A stretch of 64,000 nucleotides of DNA, taken from the NCBI RefSeq assembly GCF_042956465.1, contig NZ_JBIBGL010000004.1, positions 310,001 through 374,000 on the forward strand, in the 5' to 3' direction. The translations under genes and the position numbers were made by a program. Below the pieces are notes generated by a model. The model searched no databases and was not told the DNA's origin. It saw only the letters and a list, made by a program, of their open reading frames with translations. Of the stretch, positions 42,130-50,505 are shown piece by piece. Numbering within the stretch: position 1 is the stretch's first letter; each line of letters starts with the position of its first letter. This DNA comes from Embleya sp042956465 (GTDB lineage Bacteria > Actinomycetota > Actinomycetes > Streptomycetales > Streptomycetaceae).

Positions 42130-42143
42130 GGATCCATCTTGCC

Positions 42144-42158
42144 AGAACCGCAAGTTCT
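42144..42158. promoter_or_regulatory. Inverted repeat upstream of the XRE-cupin gene
   Basis: AGAAC-N5-GTTCT is a perfect 5-5-5 repeat, overlapping a second one (CTTGC-N7-GCAAG, 42138-42154). It lies 15 nt before the preferred regulator start, as expected for autoregulation and control of the divergent methyltransferase gene. Confidence 0.45.
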
Positions 42159-42215
42159 CGTGCCGTATCCGGTGCGCCTGGCAAGACTGAGCGTGTTCCG
42201 ACGGAAGGAGACCCG

Positions 42216-42842
42216 ATGAACACCCCTGATGCGGTCGCGTTCTGGGACGGCGTCTACGCGGACCGACCTACCGACCGCGACCCGCGGCCGAACGGCCGGC
42301 TCGCCGAGACGGTCGCGGACCTGCCGCCCGGCGACGTGCTGGACCTGGGCTGCGGCAACGGCGGCGACGCCCTGTGGCTCGCCCGCCGGGGATGGCACGT
42401 CACCGCCGTCGACATCTCGGCCGTGGCCGTCGACCGGCTCGCCGACCTCGCCCGCTCACTCGACCTGGACGACCGGATCGTCGCCGAACGGCACGACCTG
42501 CACGAGTCCTTCCCATCGGGCCGGTTCGACCTGATCTGCGCCCACTACCTGCACACCCCCTTCGGCCTGGACCGGGCCATGGTCCTGCGGGTGGCCGCGT
42601 ACGCGCTGCGCCTGGGCGGGCGGCTGCTGGTCGTCGACCACGGCTCGACCGCGCCGTGGTCGTGGAACCGGGATCCGGACGCGCGCTACCCGACCCCGCA
42701 GGAGGTCGCCGCGGACATCGACCTGGATCCGGCGGCCTGGATGGTGGAACGGGCCGACTCACCCCGTCGGATCGCGACCGGACCGGACGGGCGTACCGCC
42801 GAGGTCACCGACCACGTCCTGCTCATCCGCCGCACCGGCTGA
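42216..42842 (+). CDS. Class I SAM-dependent methyltransferase
   Basis: This is a 208-residue cytosolic methyltransferase. The SAM-binding motif is VLDLGCGNGGDALWLARRGW (about 41-60), followed by VTAVDISAVAVDR and the post-motif DLICAHYLHTPFG. Relatives are thiopurine/tellurite-type and general small-molecule methyltransferases; the substrate is unknown. GGAAGGAG lies about 5 nt before the ATG. It is divergent from the XRE-cupin regulator, which probably controls it. Confidence 0.85.
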   Translation: MNTPDAVAFWDGVYADRPTDRDPRPNGRLAETVADLPPGDVLDLGCGNGGDALWLARRGWHVTAVDISAVAVDRLADLARSLDLDDRIVAERHDLHESFPSGRFDLICAHYLHTPFGLDRAMVLRVAAYALRLGGRLLVVDHGSTAPWSWNRDPDARYPTPQEVAADIDLDPAAWMVERADSPRRIATGPDGRTAEVTDHVLLIRRTG

Positions 42843-42943
42843 CCCGGCCGCTCCCCCGCTCGAAGACCACGACGCCCACCGCGCACACCGATCGACGGCA
42901 CGACCGGGCGCCGACTCCCCCACCTTCGCCAGGACAGGACCCC

Positions 42944-43969
42944 ATGATTCCCGCACCACGGCCGTCGTCGCGCCGCCGCCCGCGATTCGGGCGGACGGTG
43001 GCGACGATCGCGCTCGCCCTCCTGCTGACGAGCGGCGCCGCCGCCTGCAGCACGTCGCCCGACGACGTTCCCTCCTATGCCACGGCCACCCGGGACGATC
43101 CGAAGTTCAAGAACACCTTCCGGCACGAGTTCGCCGACGTCGACGGCGTGCGGATGCACTATGTGACCGGCGGAAGCGGCCCGCCCGTGGTGTTGATCCA
43201 CGGCTGGCCGCAGACCTGGTTCGGCTGGTGGCCGATCATGCCGGCCCTCGCCGAGCACCACACCGTCTACGCGGTCGACCTCCCCGGGCTGGGCGACAGC
43301 ACCGGCACGCCGACCGGCTACGACAAGGCCACCCTGGCGCGGTACGTGCACAACCTGATCGCCGTTCGACTCGGGCTGCGCGACGCCCGTGTCGTCGGGC
43401 ACGACTTCGGCGCCGCGGTGGCGTTCCAGTACGCCGGTCAGTTCCCCGCCGACACCGCCCGGCTGGGCTACCTCGACCTGCCGCTGCCCGGGCCCGCGAT
43501 CGATGCGCGCACCTACCGCTCACTGAGCTGGCACATCGCCTTCCACTCCCAACGCCGGGTCCCCGAGGCGGTGGTCGGCGACGACGTCCGCGCGTACCTG
43601 GCCCTGTTCTACCCCCAAGTCTCTTTCGGGGGAACGGCGTTCGGCGGCACCTCGGAGCGATCCCCGTTCACCGACGCCGAGATCGACGAGTACGCACGGA
43701 CCTACGGCCGGCCCGAGGCGCTGTCGGGCGGCTTCGAGCTCTACCGCGCCCTGGACAAGGACGTCCGCGACACCACGGCGGTGGCACCGACAGGTGTCCC
43801 GACCCTGCTCATGACCGCCCAGGGGCAGCTCGACCCGATCCGGGCCACCCTGGCCTCACGCATGACCAACATCGTGCGCGCGGTGGATGTGCCGAACGCG
43901 GGGCACTGGCTCGTCGAGGAGAACCCCCGTTTCGTCACCGAGGAGTTGCTGCGCTTCCTGGACGGATGA
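42944..43969 (+). CDS. Exported alpha/beta hydrolase (epoxide hydrolase/dehalogenase-like)
   Basis: This is a 341-residue hydrolase with an N-terminal signal (RTVATIALALLLTSGAAACS), probably a lipoprotein, though the lipobox is weak. The core has the oxyanion HGWPQTWFGWW and the nucleophile in VVGHDFGAAVA. A late His lies in NAGHWLVEENP. GHDFG is typical of soluble epoxide hydrolases. Unlike the enzyme at 35596-36555 it lacks the Arg after Asp and the HWFF pair, so haloacetate is not expected. AGGAC precedes the ATG. It follows the methyltransferase gene after 101 nt. Confidence 0.82.
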   Translation: MIPAPRPSSRRRPRFGRTVATIALALLLTSGAAACSTSPDDVPSYATATRDDPKFKNTFRHEFADVDGVRMHYVTGGSGPPVVLIHGWPQTWFGWWPIMPALAEHHTVYAVDLPGLGDSTGTPTGYDKATLARYVHNLIAVRLGLRDARVVGHDFGAAVAFQYAGQFPADTARLGYLDLPLPGPAIDARTYRSLSWHIAFHSQRRVPEAVVGDDVRAYLALFYPQVSFGGTAFGGTSERSPFTDAEIDEYARTYGRPEALSGGFELYRALDKDVRDTTAVAPTGVPTLLMTAQGQLDPIRATLASRMTNIVRAVDVPNAGHWLVEENPRFVTEELLRFLDG

Positions 43970-44099
43970 CCCGCGCGAGCCCGGCGCGGGGTGCCGGGCG
44001 GCACCCCGCGCCGGCGCGGTCCCGTCGCATCGGGCGGCCCGAACCGGGCCGTGTCCGGCGAGATCGTCGGCAGTCGGCTTGCTGCGGCAGAATTGGGCC

Positions 44100-44636
44100 G
44101 TGCCAACCACCGAATCGGACAGGATCGAACTGAGCGCGGACGAACTCCGTGGGATCGCGGGCTACGCCGCCGATTGTGCGCGCAGGGTGTTGTCGATCTT
44201 CGAACGAAGTCTTCCCGCCGACCCTCGCCCTCGCGACGCCATCGATGCGGCAGACGCCTTCGCCGGGGGTGGCCGGCGCACGGGCGCCCTGCGGCAGAGT
44301 GCGTGGGCGGCGTACAAGGCGGCGCAGGAAGCCGCTTCACCCGCCGCGGCCGACGCGGCACGAGCGGCAAGCCATGCGGCCGCCGCCGCGTTCCTGCATC
44401 CCCGGGCGAGCGCCCATCAGGTGAAGCACATCCTCGGCGCGGCAGCGCATGCGGCGCGCGCGGAGGAACTGGCATCCGAAGAGGGCGGGCACGTCACCGC
44501 GGGGACCCTGGAATGGGCGCGGCAGCACGCGCCGGCGGCGGTCACCGCGGTGCTCGCCCGACTGCCCGCCGCCCCTTCCGGAGGCGGGCGCGTGGGCGAG
44601 TTCACCCGCGATCTCGACGCCGCCCTGCGCGCCTGA
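44100..44636 (+). CDS. Imm5-like putative immunity protein
   Basis: This is a 178-residue, Ala-rich, mostly helical soluble protein. The pattern ELRGIAGYAADCARRVLSIFERSLPADPRPRDAI, GALRQSAWAAYKAAQEAAS and HPRASAHQVKHILGAAAHAARAEEL resembles actinobacterial proteins annotated as putative immunity proteins (Imm5-like). No toxin gene is adjacent, so the name rests on similarity from memory and the real role is open. The GTG at 44100 has no clear ribosome site. It is monocistronic. Confidence 0.6.
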   Translation: MPTTESDRIELSADELRGIAGYAADCARRVLSIFERSLPADPRPRDAIDAADAFAGGGRRTGALRQSAWAAYKAAQEAASPAAADAARAASHAAAAAFLHPRASAHQVKHILGAAAHAARAEELASEEGGHVTAGTLEWARQHAPAAVTAVLARLPAAPSGGGRVGEFTRDLDAALRA

Positions 44637-44653
44637 GAACAGCGATCCCGAAG

Positions 44654-44689
44654 GCCCACCGAGATGACGCGTCGACGCTCCCGGTGGGC
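44654..44689. terminator. Weak hairpin between convergent genes
   Basis: GCCCACCG and CGGTGGGC pair over a 20-nt loop between the converging immunity-like and SDR genes. Confidence 0.35.
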
Positions 44690-44709
44690 ACGGGCGTGGG
44701 GGGTGCGGG

Positions 44710-45636
44710 TCAGCGGTAGCCGGTGGTGTCGGCGGGTTTGCCGGCGTCCTGGACTTCGACCATGTAGCGCCAGGCGTCCGGACGGCTGCCGTCGAGGTCG
44801 GTGAAGCCGTATTCGTGGGCGAGTTCGCCGCTGGAGAGGGATCGGCCGTTCCACCGGGCCCGTTCGGGGTCCGAGGCCAGGGCGGCGACCGCGCGTCCGA
44901 TGTAGGCCGGGGTCTCGGAGATGGCGAAGTGGGGTTGCTTGCCGAGTGCGTCGCGCCAGGTCTCCTCGGTGACGCCGAAGGCGTCCAGCATGATCTCCGA
45001 GCGCATCCAGCCCGGCGTCAGCGACAGTGCGGTCGCGCCGTATTCGGCGAGTTCCTTCGACTGCGCGAACGCGAGGCGGTTCACCGACGTCTTGGCCAGG
45101 TCGTAGAAGAGCGAGATGCGGTAGTTCTCGGCGTTGTACTGGGCGGTGCCGTCGGTGATCTCGACGACGAGGGCGCCCGGTTCGCGGATCATCAGGGGTA
45201 GGGCGTGGTGGCTGGTGATGATGTGGGTGTCGATCGCCAGCCGCAGGATGTGCAGCCCGTCGTCGAGCGAGTGCTCCCACAGCTTCTCGTTCCAGCCGAA
45301 GAGCAGTTCGCCGCCCCAGATGTTGTTCACCAGCACGTCCAGGCGGCCCTGTTCGCGGTCGATGCGGGCCACCAGTGCGGCGACCTGCTGCGGTTCCAGG
45401 TGGTCCACCCGTACGGCGATTCCGTGTCCGCCCGCGGCGGTGACGCGTTCGGCGGTCTCCTCGATCGTCTCGTCGCGGTCGATCTCCGAGCGTTCGGATC
45501 GGGTGCTGCGGCCGGTCACGTACACGGTGGCTCCCGCCGCGCCCAGCTGAGTGGCGATCCCCCGCCCGGCACCGCGCGTCGCGCCCGCAACCAGTGCCAC
45601 CTTGCCGGTCAGTGTGTTGGTCATGCGAACGATCAT
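44710..45636 (-). CDS. SDR family oxidoreductase
   Basis: This is a 308-residue NAD(P)-dependent oxidoreductase. The Rossmann motif is ALVAGATRGAGRGIATQLGA, followed by VLVNNIWGGE. A Tyr-X-X-X-Lys-like active site sits in FYDLAKTSVNRLA, and the C-terminal extension is GRSLSSGELAHEYGFTDLDG. Relatives are broadly annotated; the substrate is unknown. The ATG at 45636 is preferred because AGGGA lies 8 nt upstream; a second ATG at 45624 has none. That ribosome site is inside an inverted repeat. Confidence 0.85.
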   Translation of the reverse strand: MIVRMTNTLTGKVALVAGATRGAGRGIATQLGAAGATVYVTGRSTRSERSEIDRDETIEETAERVTAAGGHGIAVRVDHLEPQQVAALVARIDREQGRLDVLVNNIWGGELLFGWNEKLWEHSLDDGLHILRLAIDTHIITSHHALPLMIREPGALVVEITDGTAQYNAENYRISLFYDLAKTSVNRLAFAQSKELAEYGATALSLTPGWMRSEIMLDAFGVTEETWRDALGKQPHFAISETPAYIGRAVAALASDPERARWNGRSLSSGELAHEYGFTDLDGSRPDAWRYMVEVQDAGKPADTTGYR

Positions 45637-45642
45637 GCCGAC

Positions 45643-45669
45643 AATCCCTGACGAGGTGTGTCAGGGATT
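45643..45669 (-). promoter_or_regulatory. Inverted repeat covering the SDR ribosome-binding site
   Basis: AATCCCTGA (45643-45651) and TCAGGGATT (45661-45669) are perfect 9-bp arms around 9 nt. On the minus strand the downstream arm contains the AGGGA ribosome site for 45636, so the structure could be an operator or an mRNA hairpin that hides the site. Confidence 0.5.
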
Positions 45670-45832
45670 ATGCGTCGATCCCGACTTCCACGGGTACCGG
45701 CGTCCTTTCGGCCACGGGAGCGCCGTGCGTGACCGAAAGTCAGGCATCGCCGACTCCATGTAACGCAGATCACGTCGATGTTCACCCTTCGAGGCCACGA
45801 GACGACTCATCGTCATGCAATGATGTGCCATG

Positions 45833-45856
45833 TGAGATGTGAAATGTCACACCTCA
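45833..45856. promoter_or_regulatory. Imperfect palindrome upstream of the secreted-protein gene
   Basis: TGAGATGTG and CACACCTCA match at 8 of 9 positions across 6 nt; inside is TGTGA-N4-TCACA. It lies 45 nt before the ATG at 45901, in a locally AT-richer stretch. Confidence 0.4.
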
Positions 45857-45900
45857 TCAAAAGCATCCGACTCCGGGTGCCACGACATCGGAGGCCTCCC

Positions 45901-46344
45901 ATGAAGTTCATGACGACCGCGGCAGCGATAGGCATAGCCGGCCTGAGCGTCATCGCCACCGCGCCGGTCGCCGGCGCCGACCCCGCCCCGACCACCGTGA
46001 CCTGCGGCGCCTCCGGGCTCCAGTCCGGTCTGTCGACCAAGGTCTGCGCCGAGATCACCGGTGACACCGTCCGCCTCTTCGGTCAGGTCGGCCTTGCCGG
46101 CCCTCCGTCCCCCGGCAGTCCGCCGCAGCAGCCGCAGCCGCTGACCCTGCGCCTGTCCGGCAACGTGGCCGGCGTCTCGCTCGGCGCGGTGAATCAGGAC
46201 GCGCTCTTCCACTACACGACGATCAAGGTCACCGGCGTGGGCGGCACCGTGCCGTGCGGTTCGACGGTGCACGGCAGCTTCAGCGTGGATTCCTACCAGT
46301 GGCCGGCGCGGCCGGTGACCATCGATCTCGCGATCCCCTGCTGA
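45901..46344 (+). CDS. Small secreted protein of unknown function
   Basis: This is a 147-residue exported protein. A Sec signal peptide (MKFMTTAAAIGIAGLSVIAT, cleavage likely after AGA near residue 26) is followed by a beta-rich domain with four Cys (VTCGASG, KVCAEI, VPCGST, final AIPC). These could form two disulfides. A Pro/Gln-rich loop (PPSPGSPPQQPQP) interrupts it. I do not recognise a family. GGAGG sits 7 nt before the ATG. It is monocistronic with a palindrome upstream and a strong terminator downstream. Confidence 0.75.
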   Translation: MKFMTTAAAIGIAGLSVIATAPVAGADPAPTTVTCGASGLQSGLSTKVCAEITGDTVRLFGQVGLAGPPSPGSPPQQPQPLTLRLSGNVAGVSLGAVNQDALFHYTTIKVTGVGGTVPCGSTVHGSFSVDSYQWPARPVTIDLAIPC

Positions 46345-46514
46345 CACCGGCTGATCCGACCGCAGGCGGCGGCACGTCCGTGCCCCGTCAGCCGGACGTA
46401 GCCGGACGCGCAGCGCCACCCGGGTGCACCCCACGGCGTCGATCGGGTCCGGTCGACCTCGCCCGGCCGGGCGGTCGCCGACGCCGGCGGCGCAGCGGGT
46501 GACCGCGCATCACA

Positions 46515-46557
46515 GGGACCTCGGACTCCGCGAACGCATCGCGGAGTCCGAGGTCCC
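46515..46557. terminator. Bidirectional terminator before the paa operon end
   Basis: Two perfect 19-base arms (46515-46533 and 46539-46557) surround 5 nt, between the secreted-protein gene and the converging paaE stop. No gene is seen in 46345-46672. Confidence 0.75.
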
Positions 46558-46672
46558 GGCGTTTCGGGGCGTGCGGTCGGGCTGCCGTGGAACGGCCGAG
46601 AAACCGGTCGGCGCCGGCCGCACGGCCGGCACCTCTTCACGTGACCGCCGCGGGCGGCCGACGCTGCCGCCC

Positions 46673-47785
46673 TCAGGTGTCGAAGTCGACGGTCAGCGTG
46701 TCGGAACCGGGGTACGTCTGGCAGGTCAGGACGTAGCCGGCCTCGGTTTCCGCCGGATCGAGGGCGTAGTTGCGGCGCATGTCGGCCGTGCCGTCGCGGA
46801 CGAGGGCCCGGCAGGTGCCGCACACGCCGCCCTTGCACGCGAACGGCATGTCCGGGCGCAGCCGGCCGGCGCCGTCCAGGATGCTGGTGTCGCGGGGCAG
46901 GTCGGCGACCGTGGAGCGGCCGTCCAGCACGATGGTCACCCTGCTCACCGGTCCGTCCGCCTTCGCGTCCTCGCGGTGGACGGCCGGGGGCGGTGTGTCG
47001 TCGGCGAAGAACAGTTCCTGGTGGACGCGTTCGTCGGGCACCCCGAGGGTGGCCAGGGCGCGCCGGGCGTCGCGGATCATGCCGTGGGGGCCGCACAACC
47101 ACCAGTGGTCGGCGCGGTCGACGTCGACCAGGCCGTCGATCAGGGCCAGGAGGCGGTCGTGGTCGAGGCGGCCGGAGAACAGGTCCGCCTCGCGGGGTTC
47201 CCGGGACAGCACGTGGGCGAGTTCGAAGCGTGCCGGGTGCAGGTCCTTCAGGTCGGCCAGGTCGTCGGCGAACATCACCGTGTCGGTGCGGCGGTTGCCG
47301 TACAGGAGGGTGACGCGCGAGCCGTCGTGAGCGGCGAGCACCGATTCGGCGATCGACACCATCGGGGTGATGCCGGAGCCCGCAGCGATCAACACGTGGT
47401 GCGCGGGGGTGGACACGTCGGCCGTGAAGGTGCCGGTCGGTGCCATCACCTCGACGCTGTCGCCGGGTCGCACGTCGTGCACGAGCCAGGAGGAGAACAG
47501 TCCGCCGGGTACGACGCGTACGCCGATGCGCGGTCGGGTGCCGGCGGCGGAGCAGATGGAGTAGGAGCGGCGTTCGTCCGCGCCGTCGATCTCGCGGCGC
47601 AGCGTGAGCGACTGGCCGGGGACGAAGGCGAAGGTGTCGGCCAGGTCCTCGGGCACGTCGAAGGCGACCGCGGCGGCGTCCTCGCACAGCCGCTCTACCG
47701 TTGCCACGCGCAGGCGGTGGAAGCGCGGGCGCCGGCGGGCGGGCGACGGCGCGGTGCCGGAGATCGTGGTCGTCGGCTCCTGCAT
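46673..47785 (-). CDS. paaE: Phenylacetyl-CoA epoxidase reductase subunit PaaE
   Basis: This is a 370-residue electron-transfer subunit that passes electrons from NADPH via FAD and a 2Fe-2S cluster to the PaaA diiron site. The FAD site is RRSYSICSAAG. The NAD(P) region is IAAGSGITPMVSIAES and CGPHGMI. The plant-type ferredoxin domain has CKGGVCGTCRALV plus a late Cys in LTCQTY. AAGGAG lies 6 nt before the ATG at 47785, which overlaps the paaD stop. It is the last gene of the paaABCDE block. Confidence 0.93.
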   Translation of the reverse strand: MQEPTTTISGTAPSPARRRPRFHRLRVATVERLCEDAAAVAFDVPEDLADTFAFVPGQSLTLRREIDGADERRSYSICSAAGTRPRIGVRVVPGGLFSSWLVHDVRPGDSVEVMAPTGTFTADVSTPAHHVLIAAGSGITPMVSIAESVLAAHDGSRVTLLYGNRRTDTVMFADDLADLKDLHPARFELAHVLSREPREADLFSGRLDHDRLLALIDGLVDVDRADHWWLCGPHGMIRDARRALATLGVPDERVHQELFFADDTPPPAVHREDAKADGPVSRVTIVLDGRSTVADLPRDTSILDGAGRLRPDMPFACKGGVCGTCRALVRDGTADMRRNYALDPAETEAGYVLTCQTYPGSDTLTVDFDT

Positions 47786-48306
47786 CAGATCTCCTTCATG
47801 TGCTCGAACGGCTCGCGGCAGGCGAGGCAGCGGCGCAGTGCCCGGCAGGCGGTGGCGGCGAACCGGGAGGTTTCCTCGGTGTCCGTCGAACCGCAGTGCG
47901 GGCAGGGCACGCGGCGGCGGGTCGGCAGCAGGTCCAGTGGGACGGGGCCCGCGACGGGGCGCGGTGCGCTGCCGGGCGGGGCGATGCCGTAGCGGGCGAG
48001 TTTGCGGCGCCCGGCGGCCGTGATGCGGTCGGTGCTCCACGGCGGGTCCAGGACGGTGCGGATCTCGACGCGGGCGAATCCGGCCGCGTGCAGGCGGGCG
48101 GCGACCTCGGCGCGCATCTCGGCCATGGCCGGGCAGCCGGAGTAGGTGGGGGTGAGGCCGGCGACGACGGTTCCGTCCGCGGTGATGTCGACGTCGCGCA
48201 GCACGCCGAGATCGGCCAGGGTCAGGGCGGGCAGTTCGGGGTCGGGGACCTGTTCGGCGATGTGTCGGGCGCGGCGGACGTCCGACGCGACGCCTGCGGT
48301 CACCAT
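47785..48306 (-). CDS. paaD: Phenylacetyl-CoA epoxidase assembly protein PaaD
   Basis: This is a 173-residue protein with a DUF59/MIP18-like domain (VPDPELPALTLADLGVLRDVDI, PTYSGCPAMAEM) and a C-terminal four-Cys zinc- or cluster-binding segment (PCPHCGS, CLACREP). PaaD is required for mature epoxidase, probably in cluster assembly. It overlaps paaC by 7 nt and paaE by 1 nt. Confidence 0.92.
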   Translation of the reverse strand: MVTAGVASDVRRARHIAEQVPDPELPALTLADLGVLRDVDITADGTVVAGLTPTYSGCPAMAEMRAEVAARLHAAGFARVEIRTVLDPPWSTDRITAAGRRKLARYGIAPPGSAPRPVAGPVPLDLLPTRRRVPCPHCGSTDTEETSRFAATACRALRRCLACREPFEHMKEI

Positions 48307-49130
48307 GTCGCTCCCGGGTGGGCCCGGGCCAGGCCCTGCAACTCGGCCAGGAGCGGGGCCAGATGCTCGGTGTGCTCGCCGTTCCTGCCGTGGCCGGGCA
48401 ACGGCGCGGCGGGGGGCGGGACGGCCAGGCCGGCGACGTCCAGCACCTGGGTCAGGACCGTCCCGACCTCCTCGCGTGCGTCGTACGCCTCGTACAACTC
48501 GGGCAGCCAGGGGGCGACTTCGTGGAGTGCGGTGTGCATACGGCGGTGCGACTCCTCGGTGCCGTCGCCCAGCCGCACCGTCCACTCGGCGGCGTACTGG
48601 CGGTGGTAGGTCAGCTCCTTGACGCCCTTGGCGGCGATGGCCGCGAGCACCGGGTCGGGGGATGCCACCAGCCGGGTGAGGTGCGCGAGTCGCCAGGTGG
48701 ACAGGAGCAGCAGCCGGGCGATGGTGAACGCGAAGTCACCGTTGGGGAGTTCGGCCAGGCGTACGTTGCGGAAGTCGGCCGGGTCGCGCAGGTAGGCGTA
48801 GGCGTCCTCGTCGCGACCGCTGCCGTCGGCGCGGCCGCAGCGTGCGTAGAGCAGGCGTGCCTGGCCGAGCAGGTCGAGGGCGATGTTGGCCAGGGCCAGC
48901 TCCTCTTCCAACTCGGGGGCGCGGGTGGTCCATTCGGCCAGGCGCTGAGCGCCGATCAGGGCGTCGTCGGCCAGCGCCAGGCAGCACGCGGCGAGTTCGA
49001 CGGCGTCCACGTGTGCGGGCAGCGTGGTGTCCACGCCGTGCAGGGGATCCTCGAAGCCGGTGCCGAAGGCCCAGCGGGCGTCGCCGCCGTCCCCGTCGGC
49101 CAGGGACGGGTGGAGGTGGTCGTCGGGCAT
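48300..49130 (-). CDS. paaC: Phenylacetyl-CoA epoxidase subunit PaaC
   Basis: This is a 276-residue ferritin-like structural subunit that forms the heterotetramer core with PaaA. Family segments are LAEWTTRAPELEEELALANI, ALDLLGQARLLYARCGR and KGVKELTYHRQYAAEW. It starts at ATG 49130, 10 nt after paaB, and overlaps paaD. Confidence 0.93.
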   Translation of the reverse strand: MPDDHLHPSLADGDGGDARWAFGTGFEDPLHGVDTTLPAHVDAVELAACCLALADDALIGAQRLAEWTTRAPELEEELALANIALDLLGQARLLYARCGRADGSGRDEDAYAYLRDPADFRNVRLAELPNGDFAFTIARLLLLSTWRLAHLTRLVASPDPVLAAIAAKGVKELTYHRQYAAEWTVRLGDGTEESHRRMHTALHEVAPWLPELYEAYDAREEVGTVLTQVLDVAGLAVPPPAAPLPGHGRNGEHTEHLAPLLAELQGLARAHPGATW

Positions 49131-49140
49131 GACCTGCTCC

Positions 49141-49440
49141 TCAGATGTGGGGGACGTCGTCGGGGATGTCGTAGAAGGTGGGGTGGCGGTAGACCTTGTC
49201 GGCGCTGGGGGCGAAGAAGGGGTCCTTCTCGTCCCGGCTCGAGGCGGTGATGTGCCGCGAGCGCACCACCCAGATGCTCACGCCCTCGTTGCGGCGGGTG
49301 TACAGGTCCCGGGCGTGGGTCAGGGCCATGCGGTCGTCGGCGGCGTGCAGGGAGCCGACGTGGACGTGGTTGAGGCCGCGCTTGCCGCGCACGAACACCT
49401 CGTAGAGGGGCCAGTCGACCCGGGTGGGGGTGTCGTTCAT
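49141..49440 (-). CDS. paaB: Phenylacetyl-CoA epoxidase subunit PaaB
   Basis: This is a 99-residue small subunit with the family pattern WPLYEVFVRGKRGLNHVHVG and ARDLYTRRNEGVSIWVV. PaaB bridges PaaAC dimers in the epoxidase. The ATG overlaps the paaA stop by 4 nt. Confidence 0.94.
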   Translation of the reverse strand: MNDTPTRVDWPLYEVFVRGKRGLNHVHVGSLHAADDRMALTHARDLYTRRNEGVSIWVVRSRHITASSRDEKDPFFAPSADKVYRHPTFYDIPDDVPHI

Positions 49441-50429
49441 GCCGCTGCTCCTGTCGGGGTGGGTGTCGGGGTGGTGTGCTTGGCCGCGTGGGCGCTCGCT
49501 GCCTCGCGGACCCAGGCGCCGTCCTCGTGGGCGGCCTTGCGTCGTCGGATGCGCGCGCTGTTGCAGGGCCCGTCGCCGCGGATCACGCGTTGCAGTTCGG
49601 CCCAGTCGGGGGTGCCGAAGTCGTGGTGTCCGCGGTCGGGGTTCCAGATCAGCTGCGGGTCGGGCAGGGTCACGCCGAGGGCGCGTGCCTGAGGCACCGT
49701 CATGTCGACGAAGCGTTGGCGCAGTTCGTCGTTGGTGTGGCGCTTGATCTTCCAGGCCATCGACTGTGCGGAGTTGGGCGAGTCGTCGTCGGGCGGGCCG
49801 AACATCATCAGGGAGGGCCACCACCAGCGGTCGACCGCGTCCTGGACCATGGCGCGCTGGGCTTCGGTGCCGCGCATCATCGTGGCGAGTTGCTCGTATC
49901 CCTGGCGTTGGTGGAAGGACTCCTCCTTGCACACGCGGACCATGGCACGGGCGTAGGGCCCGTAGGAACTGCGGCACAGCGGGACCTGGTTGCAGATGGC
50001 GGCGCCGTCGACGAACCAGCCGATGACGCCGACGTCGGCGTAGCTCAGGGTGGGGTAGTTGAAGATCGAGGAGTACTTCTGGCGGCCGTCGATCAGGCGC
50101 GCGGTCAGGTCGGCGCGGTCGGCGCCGAGGGTTTCCGCCGCGGAGTACAGGTAGAGGCCGTGGCCGGCTTCGTCCTGGACCTTGGCGAGCAGGATGGCCT
50201 TGCGGCGCAGGGAGGGGGCGCGGGTGATCCATTCGCCTTCGGGCTGCATGCCGATGATCTCGGAGTGCGCGTGTTGGGCGATCTGGCGGATCAGGGTCCG
50301 GCGGTAGCCGTCGGGCATCCAGTCGCGGGGTTCGATGCGCTGGTCCCTGGCGAGGGTGGCCTCGAAGTGTCGGGCGAGGTCCGGGGGTACGTCGGGCGCG
50401 GGTGACGGGGTGGTGGGTGGTGTGGCCAT
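49437..50429 (-). CDS. paaA: Phenylacetyl-CoA epoxidase catalytic subunit PaaA
   Basis: This is a 330-residue diiron monooxygenase subunit that epoxidises the aromatic ring of phenylacetyl-CoA. The iron ligands lie in E-X2-H motifs: LAKVQDEAGHGLYLYSAAE and VCKEESFHQRQGYE. Also typical are NYPTLSYADVGVIGWFVDGA and DRWWWPSLMMFGP. The C-terminal 30 residues are a Thr/Pro/Ala tail. GGGAATC precedes the ATG at 50429. A PaaR-type operator lies 18 nt upstream, so it heads a paaABCDE transcript, though read-through from paaG is possible. Confidence 0.95.
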   Translation of the reverse strand: MATPPTTPSPAPDVPPDLARHFEATLARDQRIEPRDWMPDGYRRTLIRQIAQHAHSEIIGMQPEGEWITRAPSLRRKAILLAKVQDEAGHGLYLYSAAETLGADRADLTARLIDGRQKYSSIFNYPTLSYADVGVIGWFVDGAAICNQVPLCRSSYGPYARAMVRVCKEESFHQRQGYEQLATMMRGTEAQRAMVQDAVDRWWWPSLMMFGPPDDDSPNSAQSMAWKIKRHTNDELRQRFVDMTVPQARALGVTLPDPQLIWNPDRGHHDFGTPDWAELQRVIRGDGPCNSARIRRRKAAHEDGAWVREAASAHAAKHTTPTPTPTGAAA

Positions 50430-50446
50430 CGAAAGATTCCCTACCG

Positions 50447-50460
50447 ACCGTTCGTTCGGT
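50447..50460. promoter_or_regulatory. PaaR-type operator upstream of paaA
   Basis: The 14-mer ACCG-TT-CG-TT-CGGT fits the ACCG-N2-CG-N2-CGGT core I recall for actinobacterial PaaR. With four more bases upstream it shares the ACCGACCG...TCGGT pattern with the site at 55907-55920. Confidence 0.65.
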
Positions 50461-50505
50461 CCATGGTGTGGCGAAACCGGAGCCCGCGCGGGGCTTCGGG
50501 GTGGG

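Noticed and set aside
45838..45851. A Crp binding site before the secreted-protein gene
   Set aside because: The half-sites TGTGA and TCACA are 4 nt apart, not 6, so it is listed only as a palindrome.
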